The translations under genes and the position numbers were made by a program. The notes below the pieces were generated by a model, which was given only the letters and a program-made list of their open reading frames with translations, made no database searches and was not told where the DNA came from. Below, one piece after another: positions 44,317 to 54,336 of a DNA stretch of 64,000 nucleotides (position 1 is the stretch's first letter; each line of letters starts with the position of its first letter). Source of the DNA: Sphingomonadales bacterium (GTDB lineage: Bacteria > Pseudomonadota > Alphaproteobacteria > Sphingomonadales > Sphingomonadaceae); contig JADKHG010000014.1 of the NCBI GenBank assembly GCA_016721875.1, forward strand, positions 1-64,000, written 5' to 3'.

Positions 44317-45924
44317 CTAACGCAGCAAACCACCCAATAATCCGCGCGCAAAACGGCCAAGTCCCGGGAATCCGATGGACTTGCCGATTTCGGTGCCCAG
44401 TGTTCCAGCAATAGCGCCTGCAGCACTTTTTGTCGGCGAAGCACTTGATTTGCGCCCGGTCATCTGACGCGCAATCATAGTTCCGGCAGAAGCAGCGGCG
44501 GCACCAGCAGCCGCCTTTCCAATCTTGCCCCAAAGCGATTCGGACTGGCGCGGCTGCTTGCGCACTTCTTCCTCGCCCTGTTCTTCGACCTGCTGGGCGA
44601 CAGCCGCAGCATCGGCTGCCTTTTGCTGGAGCACTTCAAAAGCGGACTCGCGGTTGACCTCTGCGTCATATTTTTCCTGAAACGGCGAAATCGACTGGAT
44701 GATGGCGCGTTCCTTGGCGTCAAGCGGGCCTACCCGCGAGCGCGGGGGTTTGATGAGCGTGCGTTGGACAACCGAAGGCGCACCATCGGCCATCAGGGTC
44801 GAAACCAGCGCCTCGCCGACTTTCAGTTCGGTTATCGCGGTTGCAACGTCGAGATCGGGGTTGATGCGAAATGTTTCCGCCGCTGCCTTGATCGCCTTTT
44901 GGTCGCGCGGAGTGAAGGCGCGCAGTGCGTGTTGCACCCGGTTGCCCAATTGCCCAGCGACCTTTTCGGGAATGTCGATTGGGTTTTGGGTGATGAAATA
45001 GACGCCGACCCCTTTTGATCGGATCAGGCGCACAACCTGTTCAACCTTGTCCATCAAGGCATCGGGCGCTTCGTCAAACAACAGATGTGCTTCATCAAAG
45101 AAGAAGACCAGCTTGGGCTTTTCGGCATCGCCCACTTCTGGAAGCGCCTCGAACAATTCGGAAAGCAGCCACAACAGGAAAGTCGCATAGAGCTTCGGGC
45201 TGGCCATCAGCTTGTCTGCCGCCAGCACATTGACATGGCCACGCCCTTTTTCATCGACTTTCAGAAAATCGCTGATCTCGAGCGCCGGTTCGCCGAAGAA
45301 GCGCGCGCCGCCTTGCCCCTCCAGCGTCAGCAATTGCCGCTGGATCGAACCAACCGACGCCTTGGTAACATTGCCATATTTGGTACCGATCAGCGCGGTA
45401 TTCTCAGCGCACCAGATCAGCATGGCCTGCAAATCTTCCAGATTGAGCAGCAACATGCCTTCGTCATCGGCAACGCGGAAGGCGATATTGAGCACGCCCT
45501 CTTGCGTTTCGTTTAGGTCGAGGATGCGCGACAGCAGCAATGGCCCCATTTCGGAAATGGTGGTGCGGATCGGATGACCTTGCTCGCCATAAAGATCCCA
45601 GAAAACCACCGGATTGTCGGAATAGGCATAACCTTCATAGCCGATCTCACTCGCGCGCGCGGTGAAGATATCGTGCAATTTGCCGGTGGGTGACCCCGCC
45701 ATTGCAAGTCCGGCAAGATCGCCTTTCACGTCAGATACGAATACCGGAACACCAATTGCCGAAAAACTGTCGACCAGCCCCTGAAGCGTTACGGTTTTAC
45801 CCGTGCCCGTTGCCCCTGCAATCAGGCCGTGCCGATTGGCGCGTTTCAAATTGAGATATTGCGCCCGCTCGGCATCTTTCACGTCCACGGCCGCGCCGAT
45901 GAAGATTCCGTTTTCGTTTTCCAT
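44317..45924 (-). CDS. DUF853 HerA-like ATPase
   Basis: A 535-residue ATPase of the DUF853/HerA-like helicase group (FtsK-HerA superfamily). Walker A is GATGTGKT (37-44) and Walker B is LVFFFDEAHLLF. The arginine-bearing segments RLIRSKGVGVYFITQNPIDIP and RVQHALRAFTPRDQKA are typical. The C-terminus has an Ala/Gly-rich region (AAAGAAAASAGTM) and a basic tail. Function is unproven; its relatives pump or translocate DNA. The ATG at 45924 is used; an upstream TTG is also open. Confidence 0.87.
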   Translation of the reverse strand: MENENGIFIGAAVDVKDAERAQYLNLKRANRHGLIAGATGTGKTVTLQGLVDSFSAIGVPVFVSDVKGDLAGLAMAGSPTGKLHDIFTARASEIGYEGYAYSDNPVVFWDLYGEQGHPIRTTISEMGPLLLSRILDLNETQEGVLNIAFRVADDEGMLLLNLEDLQAMLIWCAENTALIGTKYGNVTKASVGSIQRQLLTLEGQGGARFFGEPALEISDFLKVDEKGRGHVNVLAADKLMASPKLYATFLLWLLSELFEALPEVGDAEKPKLVFFFDEAHLLFDEAPDALMDKVEQVVRLIRSKGVGVYFITQNPIDIPEKVAGQLGNRVQHALRAFTPRDQKAIKAAAETFRINPDLDVATAITELKVGEALVSTLMADGAPSVVQRTLIKPPRSRVGPLDAKERAIIQSISPFQEKYDAEVNRESAFEVLQQKAADAAAVAQQVEEQGEEEVRKQPRQSESLWGKIGKAAAGAAAASAGTMIARQMTGRKSSASPTKSAAGAIAGTLGTEIGKSIGFPGLGRFARGLLGGLLR

Positions 45925-46142
45925 ATACCCCAACCTTATCTGTGTGCGTGACTAGATTTTTGCTCGTGACATGGGACAACTACGGGACGGTTGTCAGGTC
46001 AAGTCAAATCCTTGCCATCCCCCTTATTTCGTCTGATCGCCCCGCGACAACGTTCTGTCGCCGCACAAGAATCGTTCATCGCAAAGCAATGCTGTCGGGC
46101 TTTCCATGGTGGCCGGTTCGGTTTAGCGGCAAAGGCCTTGCG

Positions 46143-47317
46143 ATGACAGGATTTCCTTCGTTTATGACACAGCTCCACAGTGGCAAAAAAGCTGCGTTTT
46201 CTGCCCTGATGCTGGCGATGCTGGTGTCAGCCTGCGCAAGCGCACCGGCTAGCGAGCCGCGTCGACCAACCGCATTACCCAAGCCGCAGCCGTCGCAAAC
46301 CCTACCCCCTGCCCGACCTGCGCAACAATTGCCTGCGCCTTCTGCCAGCCCAAATCCGCAACCGATGCCCGAACCCGTACCATCGCGCCGGGTAGCCCCC
46401 GCCGAACTCGAAAACCGGATTCACGAAACATGGCGCACTTTCCCGGGCCGGACCGGGATTGCGGTGTATCGCATCGACGGCGACTGGATGGTGGGCAAGC
46501 GGCAGGATGAACTCTTCCCCCAGCAAAGCGTATCAAAAATGTGGGTGTCGCTGGCGGCGCTCGATCAGGTGGATCGCGGACAGCTGCGGCTCGACCAGAT
46601 GGTGAAAATCACCAGCAACGATCTGGCGGTTTTTCACCAACCGATCCGCGAACGGGTGCTGGCGAATGGTGTGCTCGAAGAATCAGTCTTGTCGTTGATG
46701 GAGCAGGCGATCACCGCCAGCGACAATACCGCCAATGATAGCCTGTTGCGCACCATTGGCGGACCGGAGGCAGTGCGCGACTTTCTGAAACGCAAAAATC
46801 TGGACCGGATCCGCTTTGGCCCTGGCGAGCGGTTGTTGCAAAGCCAGATCGCTGGCATGGTCTGGAAACAGGAATATTCGCTTGGCCGGGCGTTTCAGGC
46901 GGCACGCGCCAAATTGCCGCCCGACCAGCGCAAGGTTGCGCTCGATCGTTATCTCGCCGATCCGATCGACGGTGCAAGCCCGCCGCCATCGCCCGCGCAC
47001 TGGGCAAACTGGCAATCGGCGACCTGTTGTCGCCTGCCTCCACCCGGTTGATGCTTTCTTTGCTCGAACGGGTGAAAAGCGGGCCAAACCGGTTGAAGGC
47101 CGGGGTGCCAGCGGGATGGAAATTCGGGCACAAGACCGGCACCGGGCAGGAACTTGAAGCGGTCTCGACGGGCTATAATGACATCGGGATCATGACCGCA
47201 CCCGATGGCACCCGCTATGCGGTTACGGTGATGATCGCCGATACCACCGCGACAGTACCCCAGCGCATGCAGATGATGCAGGCAATTTCCAGAAGCGTGG
47301 CCGAAACACATCGCTGA
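46143..47317 (+). CDS. Class A beta-lactamase-like serine hydrolase lipoprotein, frameshifted
   Basis: A lipoprotein (lipobox LVSAC, Cys31) with a Pro-rich linker and a penicillin-recognising domain. It has the active-site SVSK (SxxK, in FPQQSVSKMW), the SDN loop (ITASDNTAND), and KTG in FGHKTGTG. These are the three motifs of class A enzymes; the omega-loop glutamate is not obvious to me, so hydrolysis of beta-lactams is not assured. The frame breaks near 46976-46990. The next frame continues AAIARALGKLAIGDLLSPAS to 47317. Confidence 0.82.
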
Positions 47318-47369
47318 GCTTGGCTGAAGCGGCAGGCACGGCTTTAAGGCGTGGCCTTGTTGATGGGGC

Positions 47370-47511
47370 ATGCCAAAGATTCGTTCAGAAGAAAGAAGGC
47401 GCGCAGCGCCATCAAAAACCGTTGCATCGCATTGCGGGAGCAGCGGATTTAACGAAGGCTAACGCCCTTCTTTCTTATATATCTTTTTCTTCTGAGCAAA
47501 AAATCGCACAA
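47370..47511. repeat. Palindromic purine-rich repeat, gene-less relative of the 9659 unit
   Basis: Left TGCCAAAGATTCGTTCAGAAG, right (as reverse complement) TTGTGCGATTTTTTGCTCAG continuing AAGAAAAAG. Both ends recall the GTGCCA-ATTTTT-CTCAGAAG ends of the GxxExxY unit. About 60 unrelated bases separate the arms. It fills the gap between the beta-lactamase-like gene and a small lipoprotein gene. Confidence 0.65.
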
Positions 47512-47583
47512 GATCTCAGCGACACTTGATTTTGCGGTCGTCTCTGTTCGTCCAAATCCAATCTGCACGGGAATGACCCGCCA

Positions 47584-47775
47584 TCAGTCCGCTTTTGCGT
47601 CAGGCTTTTCAGGATTTGCCTGCTCGGCATCGAGTTTTGCGGCGGCTTTATCCAGTGCGCGCGCATCTTCCATGCTGACTCCGCCAGGGCCGGGGTCTGA
47701 ATCATCGGCACCGCAAGAAGCCAGAACCAAAGTCCCGGCGAGCAGGGGCGTTAAATGCAAAAGGCGGTGCGACAT
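47584..47775 (-). CDS. Small lipoprotein
   Basis: A 63-residue predicted lipoprotein: MSHRLLHLTPLLAGTLVLASC with lipobox LASC, then a short charged tail (MEDARALDKAAAKLDAEQ, NPEKPDAKAD). The ATG at 47775 gives the best signal; an earlier ATG adds eight residues. No family recognised. It lies downstream of the terminator of the Ala-rich lipoprotein gene, on the same strand. Confidence 0.6.
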   Translation of the reverse strand: MSHRLLHLTPLLAGTLVLASCGADDSDPGPGGVSMEDARALDKAAAKLDAEQANPEKPDAKAD

Positions 47776-47803
47776 GCGTTCAACCTTGGCAGGTGACAAA
47801 GAA

Positions 47804-47838
47804 AAAGGGCTGCCTCTACGAGAGAGGCAGCCCCTTTT
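47804..47838 (-). terminator. Terminator of Ala-rich lipoprotein gene
   Basis: Perfect 11-base stem GGGCTGCCTCT / AGAGGCAGCCC with loop ACGAG, followed on the minus strand by CTTTTTC. It begins 29 bases after the stop at 47867. Confidence 0.85.
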
Positions 47839-47866
47839 ATACTTGGCTTATGCCGAAGCGCGAAGA

Positions 47867-48223
47867 TTACTTCGTGGCTTCCTTGGCAGCGTCGCCAGCA
47901 GCCTTGGCAGCGTCGCCAGCCTTGGCAGCAGCGTCGCCAGCAGCGGCAGCAGCGCCCTTGGCAGCGTCGCCAGCAGCGGCAGCGGCGTCACCAGCGGCTT
48001 CACCAGCCTTGGCAGCGGCGTCGCCAGCAGCGTCCTTAGCTTCGCCAGCAGCGGCTTCAGCGCCTTCAGCAGCAGCTTCAGCGCCTTCAGCAGCAGCTTC
48101 GGCACCAGCTTCAGCAGCTTCTGCACCGGCTTCAGCGGCATTTTCGGTTGCTTCTTCAGCGCCTGAGCATGCAGCCAGACCGAGCGAAGCGGCGAGAACA
48201 AGAGATACAGCAATCTTTTTCAT
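47867..48223 (-). CDS. Ala-rich repetitive lipoprotein
   Basis: A 118-residue lipoprotein: MKKIAVSLVLAASLGLAAC (lipobox LAAC), SGAEEATENAAEAG, then degenerate tandem units of the type AAEGAEAA and later AAGDAAAKAG. The mature part is almost only Ala, Gly, Glu/Asp and Lys, acidic in the first half and Lys-containing in the second. It should form long amphipathic helices, as in LEA-like or entericidin-type proteins. No enzymatic motif. It has its own strong terminator and is monocistronic. Confidence 0.7.
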   Translation of the reverse strand: MKKIAVSLVLAASLGLAACSGAEEATENAAEAGAEAAEAGAEAAAEGAEAAAEGAEAAAGEAKDAAGDAAAKAGEAAGDAAAAAGDAAKGAAAAAGDAAAKAGDAAKAAGDAAKEATK

Positions 48224-48427
48224 TTGGGTAAACCCCCTAACAAAAACTTCAAAAGAACCTTACAAGCAGCCTGCACAAGGCAAACTGGGCTTGCGGCGCA
48301 TTCTGGTAGCTAAACCTAAAAGCCATGGCAATCGGCTTTTTTCAGTGAATCGGCGAAGCGGTCGCTGCGTGGGATCATTATGATAACCTTAAAGGTAGAA
48401 ATTGTCACATTTGCGCCAATTGACTTC

Positions 48428-48447
48428 ATATAAAGATTTCTTTATAT
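48428..48447. promoter_or_regulatory. Palindromic operator before the methionine-cycle operon
   Basis: ATATAAAGATTTCTTTATAT: perfect eight-base arms around ATTT, ending ten bases before the ArsR-methyltransferase ATG. It overlaps the expected promoter or ribosome-loading region, so a bound regulator would block expression. The first gene of the operon encodes an ArsR-type HTH, hence probable autoregulation. Confidence 0.65.
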
Positions 48448-48456
48448 CCTTTTGTC

Positions 48457-49449
48457 ATGACCCCGTTGCTCAACATAATGCGTGCGCTTGCCGATCCGAC
48501 GCGGCTGCGAATCACGCTTTTGGTGCGGCAACTCGAACTGTCGGTCAGCGAAATGGTGCTGATTCTCGAACAGAGCCAGCCACGGGTTTCGCGCCATATC
48601 CGCATATTGAATGAGGCAGGCATCGTCGAGCGGCACAAGGAAGGCAGTTGGGTATTCCTGCGCCCGGGGCCAATGCTCGCCCATCCGTCGATCGCGCCGC
48701 TTTTCGCGCTGCCCGGAACCGGAGAATCGCGGCCGGTAAAACGCGACTTGTCCCGCCTGTCCGAAGTCCGTGAAGCTCGCGCTGAAATGGCCACGCGCTA
48801 TTTCGACAAGCACGCCGCCGAATGGGACAGCCTGCGGTCGCTGCATGTGGCCGAAGCCGAAGTCGAAACCGCGATGACCGCGTTGCTGAACGATGCGCCG
48901 CTTGGCCGCACCCTCGACATCGGCACTGGTACCGGGCGGATGATCGAACTGTTCGCGCGCGATGCAGCCCGTTTCACTGCGCTCGACAACAGCGTGGAGA
49001 TGCTGCGTCTGGCCCGCGCCAAGATTGCAGGCCTGCCTGATGCAACCGCGCTTCAGGCAAAAACCGAGATCGTGCTTGGCGATTTCAATGTGATGCCATT
49101 TGAAGACAGCCAGTTCGACACTGTGCTGTTCCACCAGGTGCTGCACTATGCGCTGCACCCCGAACGGGTCATTGCCGAGGCCGCGCGGGTGCTTGCGCCT
49201 GACGGCCGGATGGTCATTGTCGATTTCGCCTCGCACGACCTTGAGGAATTGCGCAGCGCTCACGCGCATGCCCGCCTTGGCTTTTCCGACGATGCGATCC
49301 AGCGGGCCTTTGCGGCGTGCGGCGTCAGCCTTGAGCAAAATCACTCGCTCGCGGGTGGCAAGTTGGAAGTTAAAATCTGGATTGGTCGGCGTGGCAGCGC
49401 AAAGGTCAGCCAGTCGCAACCCTATTCTCCCAAACTCAGGATCGTATAA
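48457..49449 (+). CDS. ArsR-type regulator fused to SAM methyltransferase
   Basis: A 330-residue fusion. Residues 1-70 are an ArsR winged helix (IMRALADPTRLRITLLVRQ, QSQPRVSRHIRILNEAGIV) without an obvious metal-binding cysteine motif. Residues of about 110-310 are a class I methyltransferase with motif I LDIGTGTGRM (153-162), then TALDNSVEML and VLHYALHPERVIAEAARVLAPDG. It is the first gene of an operon with metF (TAATG overlap) and the two metH genes. This suggests it senses SAM or SAH and controls methionine synthesis. The methyl acceptor, if any, is unknown. Confidence 0.9.
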   Translation: MTPLLNIMRALADPTRLRITLLVRQLELSVSEMVLILEQSQPRVSRHIRILNEAGIVERHKEGSWVFLRPGPMLAHPSIAPLFALPGTGESRPVKRDLSRLSEVREARAEMATRYFDKHAAEWDSLRSLHVAEAEVETAMTALLNDAPLGRTLDIGTGTGRMIELFARDAARFTALDNSVEMLRLARAKIAGLPDATALQAKTEIVLGDFNVMPFEDSQFDTVLFHQVLHYALHPERVIAEAARVLAPDGRMVIVDFASHDLEELRSAHAHARLGFSDDAIQRAFAACGVSLEQNHSLAGGKLEVKIWIGRRGSAKVSQSQPYSPKLRIV

Positions 49450-50389
49450 TGACCATTTCGCGCGACCAAATGCTCGAGCCGCACCGGGCGCTGGCCACAC
49501 CGCTTTTTGCCGGACTGTCGGGCGATGCCGAGATCAGCTTCGAATTCTTCCCACCCAAGACCGAGAAGATGGAAGAGCAATTGTGGGACTCGATCGTTAC
49601 GCTCGATCCGCTCAAGCCGCGTTTCGTCTCGGTAACCTACGGCGCAGGCGGCACCACCCGAGAACGCACGCACAACACTGTTGCCCGTATCGCCAGGGAA
49701 ACCCGCATTCCCGCCGCCGCGCATCTGACCTGTGTCGATGCCAGCAAAACGGAAATCGCCGAGATCGCCAGTGCTTATTGGGAAGCTGGCGTGCGCCATA
49801 TCGTGGCCTTGCGCGGCGATCCGCCCAATGCCGGTGGGGCGTTCGTGCCTCATCCGGACGGCTATGCCAGCGCGGCGGAACTGGTCGAGGGCCTGCGCAA
49901 GCTGCATCCGTTCGAGATATCGGTGAGCGCCTATCCCGAAACCCATCCCGAGGCGCTGTCAGCGGCGAAGGATATCGACTTCCTGAAACGCAAGCTCGAT
50001 GCCGGGGCCAGCCGGGCGATCACGCAATTCTTCTTTGAGCCCGAAACCTTCTTCCGTTTCCGCGATGCGGTCGCGGCGGCGGGGATCGATCCTGAAATCG
50101 TCCCCGGCATCATGCCGGTGTCGAACTTCGCCGCAATCCAGCGCATGTCGAAAATGACCGGGACGGCGATCCCTGAGTGGATGGCGCATCTGTTCGACGG
50201 GCTCGACGATCACCCCGCCGCGCGCCAATTGGTCGCAGCAACCGTCGCCGCCGAAATGTGCCGTCGTTTATACGCAGGCGGCGTGCGCCATTCCATTTCT
50301 ACACATTGAATCGGGCGGAGTTGAGCTATGCGATTTGCCATTTGCTCGGCAAGCGACCCCAAACCGAATTGAAAGAAGAAGCGGCATGA
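49449..50389 (+). CDS. metF: Methylenetetrahydrofolate reductase, frameshifted near C-terminus
   Basis: A flavoprotein reducing 5,10-methylene-THF to 5-methyl-THF, the methyl donor for MetH. Motifs are ISFEFFPPKTEKMEE (catalytic Glu), SVTYGAGGTTRERT, HLTCVDASK, VALRGDPP and ITQFFFEPETFFRF. The open frame stops at 50309 after AGGVRHSISTH. The correct tail FHFYTLNRAELSYAICHLLG is in the next frame and ends at 50389, where its TGA overlaps the next ATG. A one-base error near 50286-50300 explains it. Confidence 0.92.
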
Positions 50390-51432
50390 GCGCGCGACAG
50401 GCATTTATCGAACGGGCAGCCCAGCAGATACTCGTCTTTGACGGCGGCTATGGCACTTCGATCCAGCAGCATAAGCTGCAGGAAGCCGACTATCGCGGCA
50501 GCCTGGATCTGGCGAAGGACCAGAAAGGCAATAACGATCTGCTCTCGCTCACCCGTCCAGATATCATCGGCGATATCCACGATGCCTATCTCGTTGCGGG
50601 CGCGGACATGATCGAAACCAACACCTTTAGCTCGACCCGCGTGGCGATGGCCGATTATGGTTGCGAGCATCTGGTGCGGCAGATCAATATCGAAAGCGCT
50701 AAGCTGGCGCGCGCCTGCGCCGACAAGGCAGGGGCGAAGGATGGCTAGCGCCGTTTCGTCGCTGGCGCCATCGGCCCGACCAACAAAACACTGTCGCTTT
50801 CCCCCGACGTCAACGACCCCGGATTTCGCGAAGTCGATTTTGATACGCTCAAGGCCGACTACCGCGAACAATGTGATGCGCTGATCGAAGGCGGGGTCGA
50901 TTTCCTGCTGGTCGAGACGATCTTCGACACGCTGAATGCCAAATGCGCGGCGATGGCAGCACAAGAGGCCGCCGACGCCTGCGGCCGCGATGTGCCTTTG
51001 ATGATCAGCATGACGATCACCGATATGGCGGGCCGCAATCTGTCGGGCCATACGGTAGAAGGATTTTGGCACACCATCCGCCATGTAAAGCCGCTGACCA
51101 TCGGGTTGAACTGCTCGTTCGGTGCCGACTTGCTGCGCCCCTATCTTGCGCCGTTGGCAAAGCAGGCCGACGCGTTGATCATGGCCTATCCCAATGCCGG
51201 CCTGCCCAACGAGCTCGGCCAATATGACGAACTGCCCGAACAGACGGCAAAGCTGATCGAACAATGGCTCGACGATGGTCTGGTCAATATCGTCGGCGGC
51301 TGCTGCGGCACCACGCCTGCGCATATCGCCGCGATTGCCACGGTGGTTGCCGACCGCGCGCCGAGGACAGTGCCCACCGCGCCCGTGCATACCCGGTTGG
51401 CCGGGCTGGAGCCGTTTGTAATGGCGGCTTGA
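50386..51432 (+). CDS. Methionine synthase homocysteine-binding subunit, in-frame TAG
   Basis: The N-terminal (homocysteine S-methyltransferase) module of MetH, encoded as a separate protein of about 348 residues. It starts in the ATGA overlap with metF. Features are VFDGGYGTSIQ, AGADMIETNTFSSTR and the zinc cysteines in GLNCSFG and GGCCGTTP. An in-frame TAG at 50746-50748 interrupts GAKDG-stop-RRFVAGAIGPTNKTL. The remainder is conserved and in the same frame, so this is a substitution, not an indel. It works with the cobalamin-binding partner encoded downstream. Confidence 0.9.
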
Positions 51433-51520
51433 ACTTGCAGAACAAGACGTGGCACCCCCGAGCTAGACGGAGGGGGTCCATGGTCTAACGCCGAAGTTTA
51501 AACCGCCATGTCAGGCCATG

Positions 51521-51542
51521 GATTCCCGCTTTCGCGGGAATC
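51521..51542. repeat. Short palindromic repeat between the two metH genes
   Basis: GATTCCCGC-TTTC-GCGGGAATC, a perfect nine-base hairpin. It lies in the 127-base gap inside the operon, which otherwise contains only a second minor GC-rich hairpin region near 51464-51480. Confidence 0.8.
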
Positions 51543-51559
51543 ACAATGATAGAGTGAAA

Positions 51560-54283
51560 ATGAACCAGCAACCCAATACCACCCGCCAGACCGGTTCCTC
51601 GTTCGTCAACATCGGCGAGCGCACCAACGTCACCGGCAGCGCCAAGTTCAAGAAGCTGATCCTCGCCGACGACTATGAAGCCGCGGTCGAGGTCGCGCGC
51701 GATCAGGTCGAAAATGGCGCGCAAATTATCGACGTGAATATGGACGAGGGGCTGCTCGATTCCGAAGCATGCGATGACGACTTTCCTCAAGCGCATCGCT
51801 GCCGAACCCGACATCGCCCGCGTCCCGGTGATGATCGACAGCAGCAAATGGAGCGTTATCGAGGCGGGGTTGAAATGCGTGTCGGGCAAACCTGTGGTCA
51901 ATTCGATCTCGATGAAAGAGGGCGAGGAAGCCTTCCTGCACCACGCCCGCCTGTGCATGGCCTATGGCGCGGCTGTGGTTGTGATGGCGTTCGACGAGAC
52001 GGGGCAGGCAGACACCAAGGAGCGCAAGGTTTCGATCTGCAAGCGGGCGTATGACCTGCTGGTCGGCATCGGCTTTCCGCCCGAAGACATCATCTTCGAT
52101 CCAAATATCTTCGCGGTCGCGACCGGCATCGAAGAGCATAACAATTACGGCGTCGACTTTATCGAGGCGGTCAAGGAACTGCGCCTACTCTGCCCGCATG
52201 CGCATTATTCGGGCGGCCTCTCGAACCTCTCTTTCTCCTTCCGCGGTAACGAACCCGTCCGCCGCGCGATGCACAGCATCTTCCTCTATCACGCCATTCC
52301 CGCCGGGCTCGACATGGCGATCGTCAATGCCGGGCAGCTGGATGTCTATGACACGATCGACCCCGAATTGCGCACCGCCTGCGAAGATGTGATCCTCAAC
52401 CGCGACCCCGACGCCACCGAACGCCTGATCGCACTCGCCGAACGGTACAAAGGCACCGACGCCGCGCAGGAAAAGGCCGCCGCCGAGTGGCGTGGCTGGA
52501 GCGTCGAACGCCGCATCGAACATGCATTGGTCAAGGGTATCGACCTGCATGTGGTCGAGGATACCGAAGAAGCGCGTCTTGCGATCAAGGAACGCGGCGG
52601 CCGGCCGATCGAAGTGATCGAAGGCCCGTTGATGGACGGCATGAATGTCGTCGGCGACCTGTTCGGCAGCGGCAAGATGTTCTTACCACAAGTCGTGAAA
52701 TCGGCGCGTGTGATGAAGAAAGCCGTCGCCCACCTCTTCCCCTATATCGAGGCCGAGAAGGACGAGAACAGCAAGGGTAAGGGCCGGATCATCATGGCCA
52801 CGGTCAAGGGCGACGTCCATGATATCGGCAAGAATATCGTCGGCGTGGTGCTGCAATGCAACGGCTTTGAAGTCGTCGATCTGGGCGTCATGGTGCCTTG
52901 GCAGGAGATATTGAAGGCAGCGGTAGAAAACGACGCCGACATGATTGGGCTGTCCGGGCTGATCACGCCTTCGCTCGACGAAATGGTGACAGTGGCGGAG
53001 GAAATGCAGCGTGCGGGGATGACGATGCCCCTCCTTATCGGCGGGGCCACGACGTCAAAGACACACACCGCGCTGCGCATCGAGCCGGCCTATGCGGGCC
53101 CGACTGTGCATGTACTCGACGCCAGCCGTGCGGTGGGCGTCGCCTCGACATTGGTCAGCGACACACTCGCCGAGAAGTTCGTCGCGGACACCCGCGCCGA
53201 CTATGGCCATATCCGCGATGCGCGCGCGGGCAAGACCGCGAAGCCGCTCGCCACGCTGGAGGAAGCCCGCGCCAATGCTTTCGAAATCGACGAGAGTTTG
53301 AAACCAGCTGCGCCATTGCAACCCGGCGTGCATGTTTATGATGACTGGGACCTTGCCGATCTGCGCAACTATATCGACTGGACCCCCTTCTTCCGCGCAT
53401 GGGAATTGCACGGCGTCTATCCGGGCATCCTGACCGATCCCGTGGTGGGCGAAAGCGCCACCAACCTGTTCAACGATGCGCAGGCAATGCTCGACAAGAT
53501 CATTTCGGAAAAATGGCTGCGCGCACGCGGTGTGGCGGGGCTTTGGCCCTGCGCGCGGGAGGGCGATGATGTGGTGGTGTATGTCCAAAAATCCTCCCCC
53601 CTTGGGGGAGGAGGCAGCACAGCTGCCGGAGGGGGAACGAACCCGCCTCACCACCGGCACCCCCCCAGAGGGAGGATTACGATCATATCCGCCTCCCCTT
53701 CCTGCGCCAGCAAATCGCCAAACGCGAGGGCAAGGCCAATATGTGCCTCGCCGATTTCATCAGCCCCGATGGCGACTGGATTGGCGGCTTTGCGGTCACG
53801 ACCGGTCATGGCATTGGCACCAAGCTGGCCGAGTTCAAGGCGCATATCGACGATTATTCGGACATCATGTTGAAGGCACTCGCCGACCGCCTCGCCGAAG
53901 CCTTTGCCGAACGGATGCACCTGCATGTGCGCAAGGAGCTGTGGGGCTACGCGCCTGACGAGCAGTTGACCAATGAAGCGCTGATCAAGGAAGAATATCG
54001 CGGCATCCGCCCCGCGCCCGGCTATCCCGCTTGCCCCGACCACAGTTTGAAGCCAGTGCTGTTCAACCTGCTCGACGCAACCCACCGCACCGGCATCACC
54101 CTGACCGAAAGCTTCGCGATGCTGCCGACGGCAGCGGTATCAGGCTTCTATTTCGGCCACCCGCAAGCCGAATATTTCGGTGTGGCTCGGATTGGCGAGG
54201 ATCAGGTCGCGGACTATGCCGAACGGCGCGGACTGGAGTTGGATAAGGCACGGCAATATTTGCGGCCGAATTTGAATGAGTGA
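51560..54283 (+). CDS. metH: Methionine synthase, pterin/cobalamin/activation part, two frameshifts and a repeat insertion
   Basis: Transfers methyl from 5-methyl-THF to homocysteine through cobalamin. The pterin domain starts SFVNIGERTNVTGSAKF. The cobalamin motif DVHDIGKNIVG provides the axial His. The C-terminal activation domain has YFGHPQAEYFGV and PAPGYPACPDH. An extra base near 51765-51772 shifts the frame (LLDSEAC instead of LLDSEHAMTTF). A second shift, at the C7 run 53660-53666, lies inside a repeat element (53590-53678) inserted between VVVYV and YDHIRLPFLRQQ. Restored length is about 907 residues. The lower-scoring upstream ATG at 51518 lies in a repeat. Confidence 0.92.
53590..53678. 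repeat. Palindromic repeat inserted within metH
   Basis: Begins AATCCTCCCCCCTTGGGGGA and ends CCCCCCAGAGGGAGGATT. It is the same family as 61644-61757 in valS, and is read through as a Gly/Pro/His-rich stretch (SPLGGGGSTAAGGGTNPP). Confidence 0.8.
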
Positions 54284-54336
54284 GTGGGCATACGCTGTCA
54301 AAAATAACAGGCCGGATCTAAATATCAGTTATTTTG

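Noticed and set aside
47880..48130. Apparent CRISPR-like or tandem DNA repeat
   Set aside because: The repetition is codon-level Ala/Gly/Glu repetition inside a lipoprotein gene; the units are degenerate and have no spacers.
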